Source: Nocardiopsis metallicus
GTDB taxonomy: Bacteria; Actinomycetota; Actinomycetes; Streptosporangiales; Streptosporangiaceae
DNA length: 64,000 nucleotides
Direction: 5' to 3'
Assembly: GCF_014201115.1 (NCBI RefSeq)
Contig: NZ_JACHDO010000001.1
Span: forward strand, 7,564,001-7,628,000
In this document: positions 28,515-40,819 of the stretch, in pieces
How positions within the stretch are numbered: the stretch's first letter is position 1
Layout of the letters: each line of letters opens with the position of its first letter
Translations under genes and position numbers: made by a program
The notes under the pieces: model-generated
Told to the model about the DNA's origin: nothing
Databases searched by the model: none
Seen by the model: only the letters and a program-made list of their open reading frames with translations

Positions 28515-31500
28515 CGAGGAGACTGGGTTTGAGCAGCGAAAGCGAACGCCTGGTAGCGGCACTCAGGACCGCGATGAAGGAGAACTCGCGCCTGCGTGCG
28601 GAACTGGAAGGCGGTTCCGTGCCGGAGCCGATCGCGATCGTGGGTACGGGCTGCCGCCTTCCCGGCGGTGTCGACACCCCGGAACAGCTGTGGGAAATGG
28701 TCTCCGAAGGGCGGGAGGCGGTCGGCCCCTTCCCTGACGACCGGGGCTGGGACCTGGCCGGACTCCTGGCCGAGGGAGAAGACGGCCGACACGTCGACAT
28801 GGACCGGGGCTCTTTCCTACGGGACGTCTTCGACTTCGATGCGGCGTTCTTCGGCATATCGCCGCGCGAGGCCGAGGCGATGGACCCCCAGCAGCGCATC
28901 CTGCTCGAACTCGCCTGGGAGACGATCGAACGCGCGGGTATCGCCCCGGACTCCCTTGCCGGCAGCGACACCGGCGTCTACGTGGGTCTGAACCAGCAGG
29001 AGTACGGTCCACCGGTCCACCGGATGACCACGGACGGCCTCACCCTGACCGGGGTTTCGGCGAGTGTCGCCTCCGGCCGCATCTCCTACTGCCTGGGCCT
29101 GGTCGGTCCGGCGCTCACGGTGGACACCGCCTGTTCGTCCTCGCTGGTGGCCCTGCACCTGGCCGTGCGCGCCCTGCGCGATGGCGACTGCTCGCTCGCC
29201 CTGGCCGGGGGCGCCACGGTCATGTCGGGCCCCGGTACCCTCACCGAGTTCACCCGGCTGCGGGGGGTGGCCCCCGACGGCCGCTGCAAGGCGTTCTCCC
29301 GGGACGCTGACGGCGCCGCGTTCTCGGAGGGTGCTGGCCTGGTCGTCCTGGAACGCCTGTCCGACGCGCACCGCAACGGCCGTCAGGTCCTCGCGGTGAT
29401 CAGAGGCGGAGCGGTCAACCAGGACGGTGCGTCCAACGGGCTCACCGCGCCCAACGGCCCCTCCCAGACCCGCGTGATCGGCCGCGCCCTGGCCGATTCC
29501 GGCCTGGCCCCGGCCGACGTCGACCTGGTCGAGGCACACGGCACCGGGACGTCCCTGGGCGACCCCATCGAGGCCCAGGCGCTGATAGCCGCCTACGGCC
29601 GGGACCGAACCGAGGACCGGCCGCTCTGGTTGGGCTCGCTCAAGTCCAACATCGGGCACCCGCAGGCCGCCGCCGGGGTGGCCGGGGTGATCAAGACGGT
29701 CGAGGCGCTACGCCACGGCGTCATGCCCCCCACCCTGCACGCGGACCGGCCCACCACGCACGTCGACTGGGACGGCGGGATCCGACTGCTGCACGAACCG
29801 CGCCCCTGGACCGGCGGTGACCGGCCGCGCAGGGCCGCCGTCTCCTCGTTCGGGATGAGCGGCACCAACGCCCACCTCATCCTGGAGCAGGCCCCCGACC
29901 CCGGGGGCGCCGATCCCGAAGCCCGCGTTCCGGAGAAGGACGCTTCGTCGGGCCGCCCGCGCGCGGCCTCGGTGACCGGGGCCACCGCCTGGCCGCTGTC
30001 CGCCCGCACCCCCCAGGCCCTGGCTGCCCAGGCCGTGCGGCTGCACGAGCACGCCCGCGCCCGGCCCGGCCTCGACCCGGCGGACGTCGCCCTGTCCCTG
30101 TCCACGATCCGGTCCGCGCTGGAATACCGGGCGGTGGTCGTCGGCGGTGACCGCGACCAGCTCCTCACGGCGCTGTCCTCCCTGGAGACGGGGGCCCCGG
30201 GGGCGACCACCGCCACCGGCCGGGCCCGCCCCGACCGCCGCCCCGTGCTGGTCTTCCCCGGTCAGGGCGGGCAGTGGGAGGGCATGGCGGTCGAATTGCT
30301 GGACTCCTCGCCCGAGTTCGCCCGGCACATGGCGGCCTGCGAACGCGCTCTTGCACCCCATGTCGGGTGGCGGCTGGCCGACGTGCTCCGAGGCGCTGAC
30401 GGCGCGCCCTCCCTCGACCGCGTGGACGTCGTCCAGCCCGCACTGTGGGCGGTCATGGTCTCCCTGGCCCGGCTGTGGATGGTCCACGGCCTGACCCCGG
30501 CCGCCGTGGTCGGGCACTCACAGGGAGAGGTCGCCGCCGCGCACATCGCCGGTGCCCTGACCCTGGAGGACGCGGCGAAGGTGGTGGCCCTGCGCAGCCG
30601 TGCCGTGCTCGACCTGGCCGGGACCGGGGCGATGGCCTCGGTCGCCAGTCCTGCGGCGGCCGTGCGCGAGCGCCTGGACGTGTGGGCGGACCGGGTCGTG
30701 GTGGCCGGCGTCAACAGCCCGTCGAACACGGTCGTGGCGGGTGAACCCGAAGCCGTGGCCCAGCTGGTCAAGGAGTGCGAGGCCGATGGTGTCCGAGCCA
30801 GGATGATCGCCGTGGACTACGCGTCGCACTCACCGTCCGTGGATCTCCTGCGCGACCGGATCGAGTCGGAGCTGTCCGGGATCGCCCCCGAACTGCCGGG
30901 AATCCCCCTGTACTCCACCCTGACCGGCGCTCTCCTGGACGGGCAGCTGCTCGACGCGGCCTACTGGTTCCGGGGCCTGCGCGAACCCGTGCGCTTCGCC
31001 GAGGCCACCGAGGCCCTGGTCGCCGCCGGACACGACGTGTTCGTCGAGGTCGGGCCGCACCCGGTGCTGACACCCTCGGTCCAGGAGACCGCCGAGGCCG
31101 CGGGGGCCGAGGAGACGGTCGCCTTCGGCACCCTGCGCAGGGACGAGGGCGGGCCGGTCCGCTTCCTGACCTCCCTGGGCCAGGCCCACAGCCACGGGGT
31201 AGACCTCGACTGGACTCCGCTCTTCGGTCCGGAGGCCGCTCAGGTCGCCCTGCCCACCTACGCCTTTCAACGCCAGCGCTACTGGCGGCCGGGACCCGGT
31301 GCCGACCGGGCCCGGGAAGACGCCCACGACGCTTCCTCCGGAGCCGGTTCCGGCGCCTGCGCCGACGAGTGGACCTACCGCGAGGAGTGGGTGCCCGTCC
31401 CGGCCTCCGCCGAGGCCCCCGCCGCCCCGCCCGCTCAGACAGCCCTGCCGGACGCGGCCGGTGGCCGGGGCACCTGGCTGCTGGTCGGCTCCCGGCTCGG

Positions 31501-33427
31501 CCCGGCCCTCCGGAGCTGTGTTTGCGCCCTCGAGGCGCGCGGCCACCGCACGCGCGTCCTCGACCTGCCGGACGGTGCTGGGCGCGAGGCAGTGACCGCC
31601 CTGGTCGAAGGCGTCCGGGACGGTGCCGGGAGTATCGCCGGGGTCCTGCTGACCACCGCCCTGGACCGGGCACACGGGGACACGGATCCCACAGACACCG
31701 CTCCCGGCGAGGTCGCTCCCCCGTCCGAAGCGCCAGCCCACCGGGACGCCGTCCTCGTTCTCCAGGCCCTGCTCGGCACTGGGACCGACGCGCGGCTGTG
31801 GTGCCTCACCAGCGGCGCGGTCGACAGCGGGTCCGGGGTGAGCGACCCCGCCGCCGCGCTGCTGTGGGGCTTCGGCCGGGTGGCGGCCCAGGAGCACACG
31901 GACCGGTGGGGCGGTCTGGTCGACCTCCCCGACCCCGACGACACGGAGAGCGGGGCCGTCCTGGCCACGGTCCTGGCCGGCGAGGCCGCGGTCGGCGAGG
32001 ACCAGCTCGCGGTGCGCGGGCGGACCCTGTCGGCCCGGCGGCTCGCCCGCGTCCCGGTCAGCGGGACCGGGATCCGGGACTGGAGGCCCTCGGGCACGGC
32101 CCTGGTCACCGGTGGTACCGGTGGCCTGGGCGCGCACACGGCACGCTGGCTCGCGGCGCGAGGCGCGGAGCACCTTCTTCTGCTCAGCCGCCGCGGTCCC
32201 GACGCCCCGGGCGCCGGGGAACTCACCGCTGAGTTGCGCGCGGCGGGTGCGGAGGTCACCCTGGTCGCCTGTGACGTCGGTGACCGGGCCCAGCTCGCCG
32301 AGGCGCTGTCCCGCATCCCGGAGGGCCTCCCCCTCACGGCGGTCTTCCACACCGCCGCGGAACTGGACGATGCCCCCGTGGCAGACCTCGGCCCGGAGTC
32401 CATCGGCCGCGTCCTGCGCGCCAAGGCGGACGGAGCCGTGCATCTGCACGCGCTCACGCGAGGTCTGGACCTGTCGGCCTTCGTGTTGTTCTCGTCGGTG
32501 GGTGCCGTCTTCGGTGTGACCGGCCAGGGCAACTACGCGCCCGGTAACGTCTTCTGTGAGTCCTTCGCCCACTACCGCCGGTCCCTGGGGCTGCCCGCGA
32601 CATCGATCGCCTGGGGCGCCTGGAAGGGGGCCGGGATGGCCGGTCGCGAGGCGGTGGCGGGTCTCCTGAGCCGGCACGGACTGCCCACGATGGAACCGGC
32701 ACCCGCGGTGGAGGGGCTGCGCCGGGCCCTGGACCACGACCTGACCGCGCTGGCCGTCGCCGACATCGACTGGCCGCGTTTTCGGGTGGCCTTCACCGCG
32801 AACCGGCCCAGTCCCCTGATCACCGATCTCGCCCCGGCCGGGGCCGGGGCGCCGTCCGGCCAGACGGCCGGTCCCTCCCCGGAGACGGTCGTCACTGACC
32901 TGCGGGCCCGGCTGTCCGGTGCGGCACGGGCCGAACGCGTCCGCGTGCTCACCGAGCACGTGTGCGAACACGTGGCGGCCGTCCTCGGATACGGATCAGG
33001 CGGGGACGTTCCGACCGACCGCGGCCTGAAGGACCTGGGCATGGACTCGGTCACGGCGGTGGAACTGCGCAATCGGCTCTCCGCGCTCACCGGGGTCCGC
33101 CTTCCCCCGGCGGTCGCCTTCGACCACCCCACCTGCGCCGCACTGGCCCGACACGTCGAGGAGCGGGTGTTCGGCAGCGCGGAGCAGGTCGTCCTGGAAC
33201 GCCTCGACGGACTCGTCGCCGCCCTTGACGAGTTCAAGGGCGAGACCGGGGGCGGCGGATCCGGTGCCGCCGGGGCCTCCGCCGTCGCGGACCGTCTCCG
33301 CGCTCTGCTACTGCGCCTGGAGCCGGGTACCCCGCCCCTTCGGGAGCCGGGGTCGGACGACCCCGACCTGGAGAGGGCCTCCAGGGAAGAGCTCTTCGCG
33401 CTCATCGACGAGACCCTGGGCGACTGA
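28511..33427 (+). CDS. type I modular PKS module 2: KS-AT-KR-ACP
   Basis: A 1638-residue PKS. An N-terminal helix (residues ~8-35, [20 protein letters not shown]) is a docking coiled coil. KS is intact (DTACSSS, Cys208), AT has GHSQG (Ser670) and YASH (770-773), so methylmalonyl-CoA is expected. KR has TGGTGGLG (~1200), LDD (B-type) and Tyr1342 in [11 protein letters not shown] has GMDSV (Ser1513). There is no DH or ER, so the beta-carbon stays a hydroxyl. The C-terminus ([14 protein letters not shown]) is a classical docking domain for the next subunit. Translation is coupled to the first PKS gene. Confidence 0.95.
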   Translation: MTRRLGLSSESERLVAALRTAMKENSRLRAELEGGSVPEPIAIVGTGCRLPGGVDTPEQLWEMVSEGREAVGPFPDDRGWDLAGLLAEGEDGRHVDMDRGSFLRDVFDFDAAFFGISPREAEAMDPQQRILLELAWETIERAGIAPDSLAGSDTGVYVGLNQQEYGPPVHRMTTDGLTLTGVSASVASGRISYCLGLVGPALTVDTACSSSLVALHLAVRALRDGDCSLALAGGATVMSGPGTLTEFTRLRGVAPDGRCKAFSRDADGAAFSEGAGLVVLERLSDAHRNGRQVLAVIRGGAVNQDGASNGLTAPNGPSQTRVIGRALADSGLAPADVDLVEAHGTGTSLGDPIEAQALIAAYGRDRTEDRPLWLGSLKSNIGHPQAAAGVAGVIKTVEALRHGVMPPTLHADRPTTHVDWDGGIRLLHEPRPWTGGDRPRRAAVSSFGMSGTNAHLILEQAPDPGGADPEARVPEKDASSGRPRAASVTGATAWPLSARTPQALAAQAVRLHEHARARPGLDPADVALSLSTIRSALEYRAVVVGGDRDQLLTALSSLETGAPGATTATGRARPDRRPVLVFPGQGGQWEGMAVELLDSSPEFARHMAACERALAPHVGWRLADVLRGADGAPSLDRVDVVQPALWAVMVSLARLWMVHGLTPAAVVGHSQGEVAAAHIAGALTLEDAAKVVALRSRAVLDLAGTGAMASVASPAAAVRERLDVWADRVVVAGVNSPSNTVVAGEPEAVAQLVKECEADGVRARMIAVDYASHSPSVDLLRDRIESELSGIAPELPGIPLYSTLTGALLDGQLLDAAYWFRGLREPVRFAEATEALVAAGHDVFVEVGPHPVLTPSVQETAEAAGAEETVAFGTLRRDEGGPVRFLTSLGQAHSHGVDLDWTPLFGPEAAQVALPTYAFQRQRYWRPGPGADRAREDAHDASSGAGSGACADEWTYREEWVPVPASAEAPAAPPAQTALPDAAGGRGTWLLVGSRLGPALRSCVCALEARGHRTRVLDLPDGAGREAVTALVEGVRDGAGSIAGVLLTTALDRAHGDTDPTDTAPGEVAPPSEAPAHRDAVLVLQALLGTGTDARLWCLTSGAVDSGSGVSDPAAALLWGFGRVAAQEHTDRWGGLVDLPDPDDTESGAVLATVLAGEAAVGEDQLAVRGRTLSARRLARVPVSGTGIRDWRPSGTALVTGGTGGLGAHTARWLAARGAEHLLLLSRRGPDAPGAGELTAELRAAGAEVTLVACDVGDRAQLAEALSRIPEGLPLTAVFHTAAELDDAPVADLGPESIGRVLRAKADGAVHLHALTRGLDLSAFVLFSSVGAVFGVTGQGNYAPGNVFCESFAHYRRSLGLPATSIAWGAWKGAGMAGREAVAGLLSRHGLPTMEPAPAVEGLRRALDHDLTALAVADIDWPRFRVAFTANRPSPLITDLAPAGAGAPSGQTAGPSPETVVTDLRARLSGAARAERVRVLTEHVCEHVAAVLGYGSGGDVPTDRGLKDLGMDSVTAVELRNRLSALTGVRLPPAVAFDHPTCAALARHVEERVFGSAEQVVLERLDGLVAALDEFKGETGGGGSGAAGASAVADRLRALLLRLEPGTPPLREPGSDDPDLERASREELFALIDETLGD

Positions 33428-33556
33428 TTCCCACCCGGGGCGGGCGTACCCCGCCCCGGGTGACCGAGTTCTGCCAGCCACCACACGAAGACCAGCGACA
33501 AGCACAGCCCAACCCCGGCACCCCGGTGCCGCGACGTGAATCGGCGAGGCATGCCC

Positions 33557-36500
33557 ATGACCGACGACGCACAGGTTCTCGACTACCTCAAACGGGTCAC
33601 CGCCGACCTGCGGCGCACCCGCGCCGAGCTCACGCGGCTGCGGGAGCGCGACAACGAGCCGATCGCCGTGGTGGGCATGGGCTGCCGTCTGCCCGGAGGA
33701 GTGAACAGTCCGGAGGAACTCTGGGACCTGCTGGAACGGGGCGCCGACGCCATCGGTGACCTGCCGGACGACCGGGGCTGGGACGTGGAGGACATGCGCG
33801 GCCGTCCGGGCATGTCCGCGGGCGGGGGTTTCCTCGACGACGCGGCCGGTTTCGATGCCGCCTTCTTCGGTATCTCGCCGCGCGAGGCCGAGGCGATGGA
33901 CCCCCAGCAGCGGCTCATGCTGGAGGTGACCTGGGAGTCCCTCGAACGCGCCGGGATCGACCCCGCCTCCCTGGCGCAGACGCCCACCGGCGTCTTCACC
34001 GGGATCAGCACGACCGACTACGCCCGTACCACCACCTCGGGCCGGGTGCCCATGCCCGAGGGAGCGGAGGGGTACCTGATGACCGGCACCGCCGCCAGCG
34101 TGGCCTCGGGTCGGATCGCCTACACCCTGGGGCTGCGGGGGCCCGCGCTGACCGTGGACACTGCCTGTTCCTCCTCGCTGACCGCCGTTCAGCTCGCCGT
34201 GCGGTCCCTGCGCCAGGGAGAGTGCTCTCTGGCGCTGGCGGGCGGGGCGACCGTGATGTCGGGGCCGTCTCTCTTCGCGGAGTCCGCGAAGCAGGGGGTG
34301 CTCTCCGCGGACGGTCGTTGCAAGGCCTTCGGCGCCGGGGCCGACGGCACCGGGTTCGCTGAGGGGGCCGCCGCCCTCGTCCTGGAACGGCTCTCGGACG
34401 CCGAGCGCTCCGGGCACCGGGTCCTGGCGGTGATCCGGGGCGGCGCGGTCAACCAGGACGGCGCCTCCAGCGGGCTGACCGCCCCCAACGGCCCCGCGCA
34501 ATCGCGGGTGGTCCGGGCCGCGCTGGCCGACGCCGGGCTGACCCCCGACGACATCGACGCGGTGGAGGCGCACGGAACCGGGACCGAACTCGGCGACCCG
34601 ATCGAGGCCGAGGCCCTCCTGGAGGTGTTCGGTGACCGGCAGGGGGACCCCCTGTGGCTGGGGTCGGTCAAGTCCAACCTGGGGCACACCCAGGCGGCGG
34701 CCGGGGCGGTCGGGATCATGAAGCTGGTGCTGGCCCTTGGTCGTGAGCGGCTGCCGCGAACCCTGCACGCCGAGGAACCCTCGCCCCTGGTGGACTGGGC
34801 CTCGGGCGGTGTGCGGCCGCTGTCGGGGGCAAGAAACTGGCCGCGCGGCGAGCGCGTGCGCCGCGCGGGTGTGTCGTCCTTCGGGATCAGCGGGACCAAC
34901 GTCCACATCGTGCTGGAGGAGGCCCCGGAACCCTCCCCCGGAACGGGTGGCGCCGCGTCGGGGACCCCGGACGCCTCGGAGACCCAGGAGGGCTCGTCGG
35001 ACTCCGGGCCCCTGACCGGGCCGTTGGTCACGGGGCGGACCGCCTGGCTGCTGTCCGCCCGCGACAGGACGGCGCTCAGCGAACAGGCCGCCCGGCTGGC
35101 CGACCACCCGGGCGGCGCCGCGCCGCCCGCCGACGTCGCCCGCGCCCTGGCCAGCACACGCGGCCGGTTCGTCCAGCGCGCGGCCGTCATCGGCGCCGAC
35201 CCCGAGTCCCTCACCGCAGGGCTGCGTGCCCTGGCTGGGAGCGCGGGAACGGACGGGTGCGCGGCGAGCGTGGTCACCGGCGAGGCCCGCCGGTCCGGCC
35301 ACTCCGAACAACCGGTCTTCGTCTTCCCCGGCCAAGGCGGCCAGTGGGCGGGCATGGCCAAAGGCCTGATGGCTGACTCCCCGGTCTTCGCCGCGTCCGT
35401 GGCCGAGTGCGAACGGGCCCTGGCACCCCACGTCGACTGGTCCCTGTCCGCGGTTCTGCGCGAGGACCCCGGAGCCCCGCGGTTCATGGGCGAGGACGCC
35501 CCCGTGGACGTCCTGCAACCGGCCCTGTGGGCGGTGCTGGTCTCCCTGGCCCGGCTGTGGCGGGCCGCGGGTGTCGAGCCCTCCGCCGTGGTCGGCCACT
35601 CCCAGGGCGAGGTGGCGGCCGCCTGCGTGGCCGGGATCCTTTCGCTCGAGGACGGGGCCCGGGTGGTCGTGGCCCGCTCGCGCGCGCTCGGCAAGGTCGC
35701 GGGTGAGGGCGGCATCGCTGTGGTGGGACTGGGCATGGACGAGGTCGCGGGCCTGATCGACGGGCAGGAGGGACAGCTCGCCCTCGCGGGCGCCAACGGC
35801 CCCGAGACCAGCACGGTCGCGGGCAGTGCCGAGGCAGTCCACGGCTTCGTGGCCGCCCGTGAGAAGGACGGGACCTTCGTGCGGCGCATCCCGGTCGACT
35901 ACACCTCGCACTGCTTCCTCGTGGACCGGGTCGAGGAGGAGGTGCGGGCCGCCCTGGCCGACCTCCGGCCCCGGCCGGGCACCGTACCCCTGTACTCCAC
36001 CGTGGCACCCTCACCCACGTGGAAACCCGGGGACGAACCGTCGGCGGAGCCCGTGGACGGGACTACGCTCGACGCCGGTTACTGGTACCGGAACCTGCGC
36101 CACGGCGTACTCCTCGAACCGGTGGTCCGCCGCCTGGCCCCGGTCAGCCACGCGTTCGTCGAGGTCGGCGCGCACCCGGTGCTGTCGGTGCCGCTGCGCC
36201 AGACCCTGGAGGCCGCCGGGGCCGCTGACCTCCCGGTGGTGCACACCCTGCGCCGGGACGAGGACACCGGAGACCGCTTCCTGGCGGCGCTGGCCGAAGC
36301 CCACTGCCAGGGGATCGGCGTCGACTGGGAACGGGTGCTGGGCGATGGCGGCCGCGACGTCGACCTTCCCACCTACCCCTTCCAGCGCCGGAGGTACTGG
36401 CTGGACGAGCCCCGACTCTCGGGTGACCCCTCCTCGGTCGGCCTCAGCGCCGCCGACCACCCCCTGATCGGCGCCTGGACACCGATCGGCGCGACCGGCC

Positions 36501-39500
36501 AGACCCTCTTCACCGGTCGGCTCGACCCCGCGCGTGCTCCCTGGCTGACCGAACACACGGTTTCCGGGCGGACGATCCTGCCCGGAACCGCCGCGGTGGA
36601 GCTGCTGCTGCGCGTCGGACGGCTCTGCGACCGGCCCGAGATCGCCGAACTGACCCTGAGCGCCCCCCTGGAACTCGACCCCGAGGGGCCGGGCACCCCG
36701 GTCCAGGTCATCGTGGAGGCCCCCGACCTGCGTGGAACGCGCGCCTTCCGCCTCCTGTCGTCCTCCGCCGACGGGCAGGAGTGGGCCACGCACGCCGAGG
36801 GCCTGCTGGCCCCTGCCACCAGGGCCCCCGCCCCGTCCCCCCTCACCCCGGGCCCGGAGGCCACCGAACTCACGGTGGCGGACGCCTACGCGCTCTTCGA
36901 GGCCCGGGGCATCGGGTACGGGCCCGCCTTCCAGGGGTTGCGCGCCGTCCGGGCCGACGGCCCTCGGACGTGGGCCGAGGCCGGGCCCGAACCCCTGCCC
37001 GCCGACGCCGAGGCGATGACCGGCCCGCATCCGGTCCTGCTCGACGCCGGGCTCCAGTCCCTGCTTCTGCTCGAGGCGGAAGCCGACCAGGCTCCCCGGC
37101 TCCTGATGCCCTTCGGCTGGAGCGGGGTGCGGCTGCACGCGCCGGGCGCCCCGGGGCGGGTCCGGGTCCAGCTCACCCGGACCGGTGAGGACACCTACGG
37201 GATCCTGGTCACCGACCCCGAGGGGGGACCGGTCCTGAGCGTGGACTCCCTCTCCGTCCGGGAAGCCGCCCCGGCGGCCCAAGCGGACCAGGACGCGCTC
37301 TTCCACCAGGACTGGGAGGAGATCGCGATACCCGGGGGGACCGTTCTCCCCGACCCCGGAACCTGGGCGGTGGCGGGTGATCTGGCCGGGGTGGACCGTC
37401 GGCCTCAGGAGTGCGCCGAGGCGCCCGACGTGATCGTGCTGGCCCCAGGTGACGAGGGTGCCGGATCCGGCGGTACCCAGAGCCTCGAACAGGCGAACGC
37501 CGACCCCGAGCGGGCCCTCGAACGGCTGACCGGTGCCCTGGAACAGCTGCGGGGCTGGGTGGACGACGACCGCTACGCCGCCACCAGGTTCGTCGTGCTC
37601 ACCCGCGGCGCCGTCAGCCTGCCCGGCGATACCAGTCTGCCCGCGGACCCGTCCGGCGCGGCGCTGTGGGGGCTCATCGCTTCCGCCGAGACCGAGAACC
37701 CCGGCCGGTTCCTGCTGCTGGACACCGACCTGACCGGTTCCGAGACCGGCACCGAACTGATCGCCGCGGCGTTGCGCACAGGGGAACCCCGGCTGGCCGT
37801 CCGGGGCGGACGGCTCCACGCGCCGCGTCTGGCCCGCAGCCGCTCCGAGGCGGACACCGCCACCCTCCCGCCCGCCCGCAGCCCGGGCTGGCGGCTGCAC
37901 GCCGACGGCCGGGGCGTCCTCGACGGCCTCACCTACGTCCCCGTGCCCGAACGTCCGCTCGCCCCGCACGAGGTGCGGGTCGCCGTCCGCGCCGCCGGCC
38001 TGAACTTCCGCGACGTCCTGATGACCGTGGGCATGTACCCCGAGCCCGGCGACATCGGCAACGAGGGTTCCGGAGTGGTTCTGGAGACCGGGGGCGAGGC
38101 CGGAGACCTGTGCCCGGGCGACCGGGTGATGGGGCTCTTCCCCGGCGCCTTCGGCCCGGTCGCGGTGGCCGACCACCGGTACCTGGCCAGGGTCCCCGAG
38201 GGCTGGGACCACGCGGAGGCGGCCGCCGTCCCCGCCGTGTACCTGACCGCCTACCTCGCCCTGGTCGAGGAGGCCGGGCTGCGTGAGGGCGAGACCGTGC
38301 TCGTCCACTCCGCCGCGGGCGGGGTGGGCCAGGCTGCGCTCGGCCTGGCACGGCACCTGGGCGCCCGGGTGCTCGCCACGGCCAGCCCCGAGAAGTGGGA
38401 CCTGCTCCGCTCGTCCGGACTGGGCGAGGCCGAGATCGCGCACTCGCGTGAACTCGGCTTCGAGAAGCAGTTCCGCGCGGCCGCCGACACCGTGGACGTG
38501 GTCCTCAACTCCCTCACGGGCGAGGCGATCCCCGCCTCGCTGAGGCTGCTCGGACCGGGCGGCCGGTTCGTGGAACTGGGCCGCAACGAGCTGCTCGGCG
38601 CGGACGGCGTCCCCGAGGGCATCGTCTACCGGGCCTTCAACGTCCTGGAGTCGGGGCCGGACCGGATCCAGCGGGCCTTCGCCGCCCTGTTGCCGCTCCT
38701 CACAGCCGGCACCCTGCCCCGCGCCCCCCTCACCCGGTACCCGATCGAGGAGGCCCCGGAGGCGTTCCAGGTCATGCAGCGCGGCCGCAACGTCGGCAAG
38801 GCGGTCCTGGAGCTGGCCACCCGCTTCCGTCCCGGTGGAACGGTTCTGATCACCGGTGCCACCGGTCGGCTCGGCGCCCTGGTCGCCCGCCACCTGGTCG
38901 TCCGGCACGGTGTCGACGACCTCCTCCTGGTCAGCCGCCAGGGCCCCCGCGCCCCGGGGGCCGATGCTCTGGTCGCCGACCTCACCGCCCTGGGCGCCGG
39001 GGTCCGGGTCGAGGCCTGCGACGTCTCCGACGCCGAGCGGTTGGGGGACCTTCTCGCCGAGGTACCGGTCTCGGCCGTCGTGCACGCGGCCGCGGTGATC
39101 GACGACGCCACCTTCACCGGTCTGACCGCGGACACGGTCGCCCGTGTGATGGGCCCCAAGGCCGTGGGCGCCTGGAACCTGCACCGGCTCACCGCCCACA
39201 GCGACCTGGACGCGTTCGTCCTGTTCTCCTCCGCCGCCGGGGTGTTCGGCAGCGCGGGCCAGGCGGCCTACTCGGCCGCCAACGCCTACCTGGACGCCCT
39301 CGCCGCGCACCGCCGCGAGCTGGGCCTGCCGGCCCAGTCCCTGGCCTGGGGGCGCTGGTTGGTGGAGTCGGGGGAGTTCGCGGAGATGAGCGAGGTGTCC
39401 GCGAACCGGATGTCCCGTACCTGGGGGGTCCAGGGGATCGGTGACCGCGAGGGGTGCGCGCTCCTGGACGCCGCGCTGGCCTCGGACCGCGCCCATCTGG

Positions 39501-40819
39501 TGCCCTCCCCGCTGGACCTGGTCGGGCTGCGCACCCGAGCGGTCACCCAGGGATCGGTACCTCCGCTGATGCGAGGGCTGGTACGCGCCCCGGACCGGAG
39601 CGGACGCGGTACCGAAGCGGTGGTCGCGGTTCCGCCCGGCGCCGAGCGCCGGGAGCTGCTCACCCGGCTGGTGTGCGAACGGGCCGCGGAGATCCTGGGC
39701 TACCTGGAGTACGGCGCCCACCAGGAGTTCCCCGGGGCCGGGTTCGACTCGCTGACCGCCGTGGAACTGCGCAACCACCTCCAGGAGATCACCGGGCTGC
39801 GCCTGCCCGCCACCCTGGTGTTCCAGTTCCCCACACCCCGGGCCCTGGCGCACCACCTCGACCAGGAGATGGGCGGACCCGCCCCGGTGGCGGGCGGGGC
39901 GACCACCGCTGACGGAGCCCGCGGCGGTCGGAGCCGCGAGGCGAAATCCGACGACAGCCTGATCGGCCTCTTCTTGGACGCGTGTGCCGCACACCGCCCC
40001 AAGCAGGCCGTGGACCTCGCCCTTGCCGCCTCCCGATCCCGCGCGGTCTTCACCGGGGCGTCGCGGTCCGCCGCCACCACGCTGGCCACGGGTCCGGAAG
40101 AACCCGTCCTGATCTGCCACCCGTCACTGGTCATGACCTCCGGCCCGCACGAGTTCTCACGGTTCGCCAACCGGTGGCAGGGACGACGCAGGGTCCACGT
40201 GCTCTCCGCTCCGGGCTACCTGGAGGGCGAGGAACTCCCCGCTGACCTGGACACCTTCGTGCGGACCCAGGCCGACCAAGCCCTCGCCGCGGCCGACGGG
40301 CGCCCGTTCATCCTGGTGGGCCGCTCCTCCGGCGGCTGGACGGCCCACGCCGTCGCCGAGGAGCTCTCCAGCCGGGGGACCCCGCCCGCCAAGGCCGTCC
40401 TGCTCGACACGGTGGTGCCCGGCGACGACGACCTTCTGCCCATGGTGACGGAGTTCGTCACCGAACGGGCGCACGAGTTCGAACTCCTGGACACCACCCG
40501 CCTGACCGCGATGGGCGCCTACCTCGACCTGTTCTCCACCTGGCGTCCTTCGGAGTGGTCGGGTCCGACGGTTCAGGTGCGGCCCACCGAGGCGGTGGTC
40601 ACCGCGGCCGGGACCAAACTCGGCCTGGACTGGAGCTGGCCGATCCCCCACGACTGGGTGGAGGTCCCGGGTGACCACTTCACCATGTTGGAGGAGCACG
40701 CTCTCCGCACCGCCGAGGAGGTCGACCGGATCGTTTCCGAGGGAGGGAAGCCGAACCGGACCGTCTCCAGGTGGACGACCCTGAAGCGGGCCGTCTCCAA
40801 GAGGAAGAGCTCGAGGTGA
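33557..40819 (+). CDS. type I modular PKS module 3 with thioesterase: KS-AT-DH-ER-KR-ACP-TE
   Basis: A 2420-residue PKS. Docking helix [20 protein letters not shown] precedes KS (Cys204 in DTACSSS). AT has GHSQG (Ser682) but YTSH (782-785) instead of YASH, so methylmalonyl is likely but not certain. DH is complete ([10 protein letters not shown] with His1000; DAGLQ with Asp1163), ER has AAGGVGQAA (~1584), KR has TGATGRLG (~1766), IDD and Tyr1905, and ACP has GFDSL (Ser2065). TE (about 2140-2420) has nucleophile GRSSGG (Ser2257), [11 protein letters not shown] and GDHFTM (His2374). The chain leaves after full reduction in this module. I prefer ATG 33557 (GAGG seven bases before) over GTG 33536. 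The stop overlaps the hydrolase start (GTGA). Confidence 0.95.
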   Translation: MTDDAQVLDYLKRVTADLRRTRAELTRLRERDNEPIAVVGMGCRLPGGVNSPEELWDLLERGADAIGDLPDDRGWDVEDMRGRPGMSAGGGFLDDAAGFDAAFFGISPREAEAMDPQQRLMLEVTWESLERAGIDPASLAQTPTGVFTGISTTDYARTTTSGRVPMPEGAEGYLMTGTAASVASGRIAYTLGLRGPALTVDTACSSSLTAVQLAVRSLRQGECSLALAGGATVMSGPSLFAESAKQGVLSADGRCKAFGAGADGTGFAEGAAALVLERLSDAERSGHRVLAVIRGGAVNQDGASSGLTAPNGPAQSRVVRAALADAGLTPDDIDAVEAHGTGTELGDPIEAEALLEVFGDRQGDPLWLGSVKSNLGHTQAAAGAVGIMKLVLALGRERLPRTLHAEEPSPLVDWASGGVRPLSGARNWPRGERVRRAGVSSFGISGTNVHIVLEEAPEPSPGTGGAASGTPDASETQEGSSDSGPLTGPLVTGRTAWLLSARDRTALSEQAARLADHPGGAAPPADVARALASTRGRFVQRAAVIGADPESLTAGLRALAGSAGTDGCAASVVTGEARRSGHSEQPVFVFPGQGGQWAGMAKGLMADSPVFAASVAECERALAPHVDWSLSAVLREDPGAPRFMGEDAPVDVLQPALWAVLVSLARLWRAAGVEPSAVVGHSQGEVAAACVAGILSLEDGARVVVARSRALGKVAGEGGIAVVGLGMDEVAGLIDGQEGQLALAGANGPETSTVAGSAEAVHGFVAAREKDGTFVRRIPVDYTSHCFLVDRVEEEVRAALADLRPRPGTVPLYSTVAPSPTWKPGDEPSAEPVDGTTLDAGYWYRNLRHGVLLEPVVRRLAPVSHAFVEVGAHPVLSVPLRQTLEAAGAADLPVVHTLRRDEDTGDRFLAALAEAHCQGIGVDWERVLGDGGRDVDLPTYPFQRRRYWLDEPRLSGDPSSVGLSAADHPLIGAWTPIGATGQTLFTGRLDPARAPWLTEHTVSGRTILPGTAAVELLLRVGRLCDRPEIAELTLSAPLELDPEGPGTPVQVIVEAPDLRGTRAFRLLSSSADGQEWATHAEGLLAPATRAPAPSPLTPGPEATELTVADAYALFEARGIGYGPAFQGLRAVRADGPRTWAEAGPEPLPADAEAMTGPHPVLLDAGLQSLLLLEAEADQAPRLLMPFGWSGVRLHAPGAPGRVRVQLTRTGEDTYGILVTDPEGGPVLSVDSLSVREAAPAAQADQDALFHQDWEEIAIPGGTVLPDPGTWAVAGDLAGVDRRPQECAEAPDVIVLAPGDEGAGSGGTQSLEQANADPERALERLTGALEQLRGWVDDDRYAATRFVVLTRGAVSLPGDTSLPADPSGAALWGLIASAETENPGRFLLLDTDLTGSETGTELIAAALRTGEPRLAVRGGRLHAPRLARSRSEADTATLPPARSPGWRLHADGRGVLDGLTYVPVPERPLAPHEVRVAVRAAGLNFRDVLMTVGMYPEPGDIGNEGSGVVLETGGEAGDLCPGDRVMGLFPGAFGPVAVADHRYLARVPEGWDHAEAAAVPAVYLTAYLALVEEAGLREGETVLVHSAAGGVGQAALGLARHLGARVLATASPEKWDLLRSSGLGEAEIAHSRELGFEKQFRAAADTVDVVLNSLTGEAIPASLRLLGPGGRFVELGRNELLGADGVPEGIVYRAFNVLESGPDRIQRAFAALLPLLTAGTLPRAPLTRYPIEEAPEAFQVMQRGRNVGKAVLELATRFRPGGTVLITGATGRLGALVARHLVVRHGVDDLLLVSRQGPRAPGADALVADLTALGAGVRVEACDVSDAERLGDLLAEVPVSAVVHAAAVIDDATFTGLTADTVARVMGPKAVGAWNLHRLTAHSDLDAFVLFSSAAGVFGSAGQAAYSAANAYLDALAAHRRELGLPAQSLAWGRWLVESGEFAEMSEVSANRMSRTWGVQGIGDREGCALLDAALASDRAHLVPSPLDLVGLRTRAVTQGSVPPLMRGLVRAPDRSGRGTEAVVAVPPGAERRELLTRLVCERAAEILGYLEYGAHQEFPGAGFDSLTAVELRNHLQEITGLRLPATLVFQFPTPRALAHHLDQEMGGPAPVAGGATTADGARGGRSREAKSDDSLIGLFLDACAAHRPKQAVDLALAASRSRAVFTGASRSAATTLATGPEEPVLICHPSLVMTSGPHEFSRFANRWQGRRRVHVLSAPGYLEGEELPADLDTFVRTQADQALAAADGRPFILVGRSSGGWTAHAVAEELSSRGTPPAKAVLLDTVVPGDDDLLPMVTEFVTERAHEFELLDTTRLTAMGAYLDLFSTWRPSEWSGPTVQVRPTEAVVTAAGTKLGLDWSWPIPHDWVEVPGDHFTMLEEHALRTAEEVDRIVSEGGKPNRTVSRWTTLKRAVSKRKSSR

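Noticed and set aside
36011-40120. 1369-codon open frame on the minus strand inside the third PKS gene
   Set aside because: It mirrors the GC-rich third positions of the PKS frame; the plus frame has every catalytic motif in order. Same reasoning for long minus-strand frames over hrpA (41779-45516), PKS 1 (25443-28202) and PKS 2 (30830-32971).
20475-40819. Trans-AT type PKS system
   Set aside because: Three of the modules (loading, 2 and 3) carry integral ATs and the KS/ACP/docking sequences are of the cis-AT kind. Only module 1 lacks an AT.
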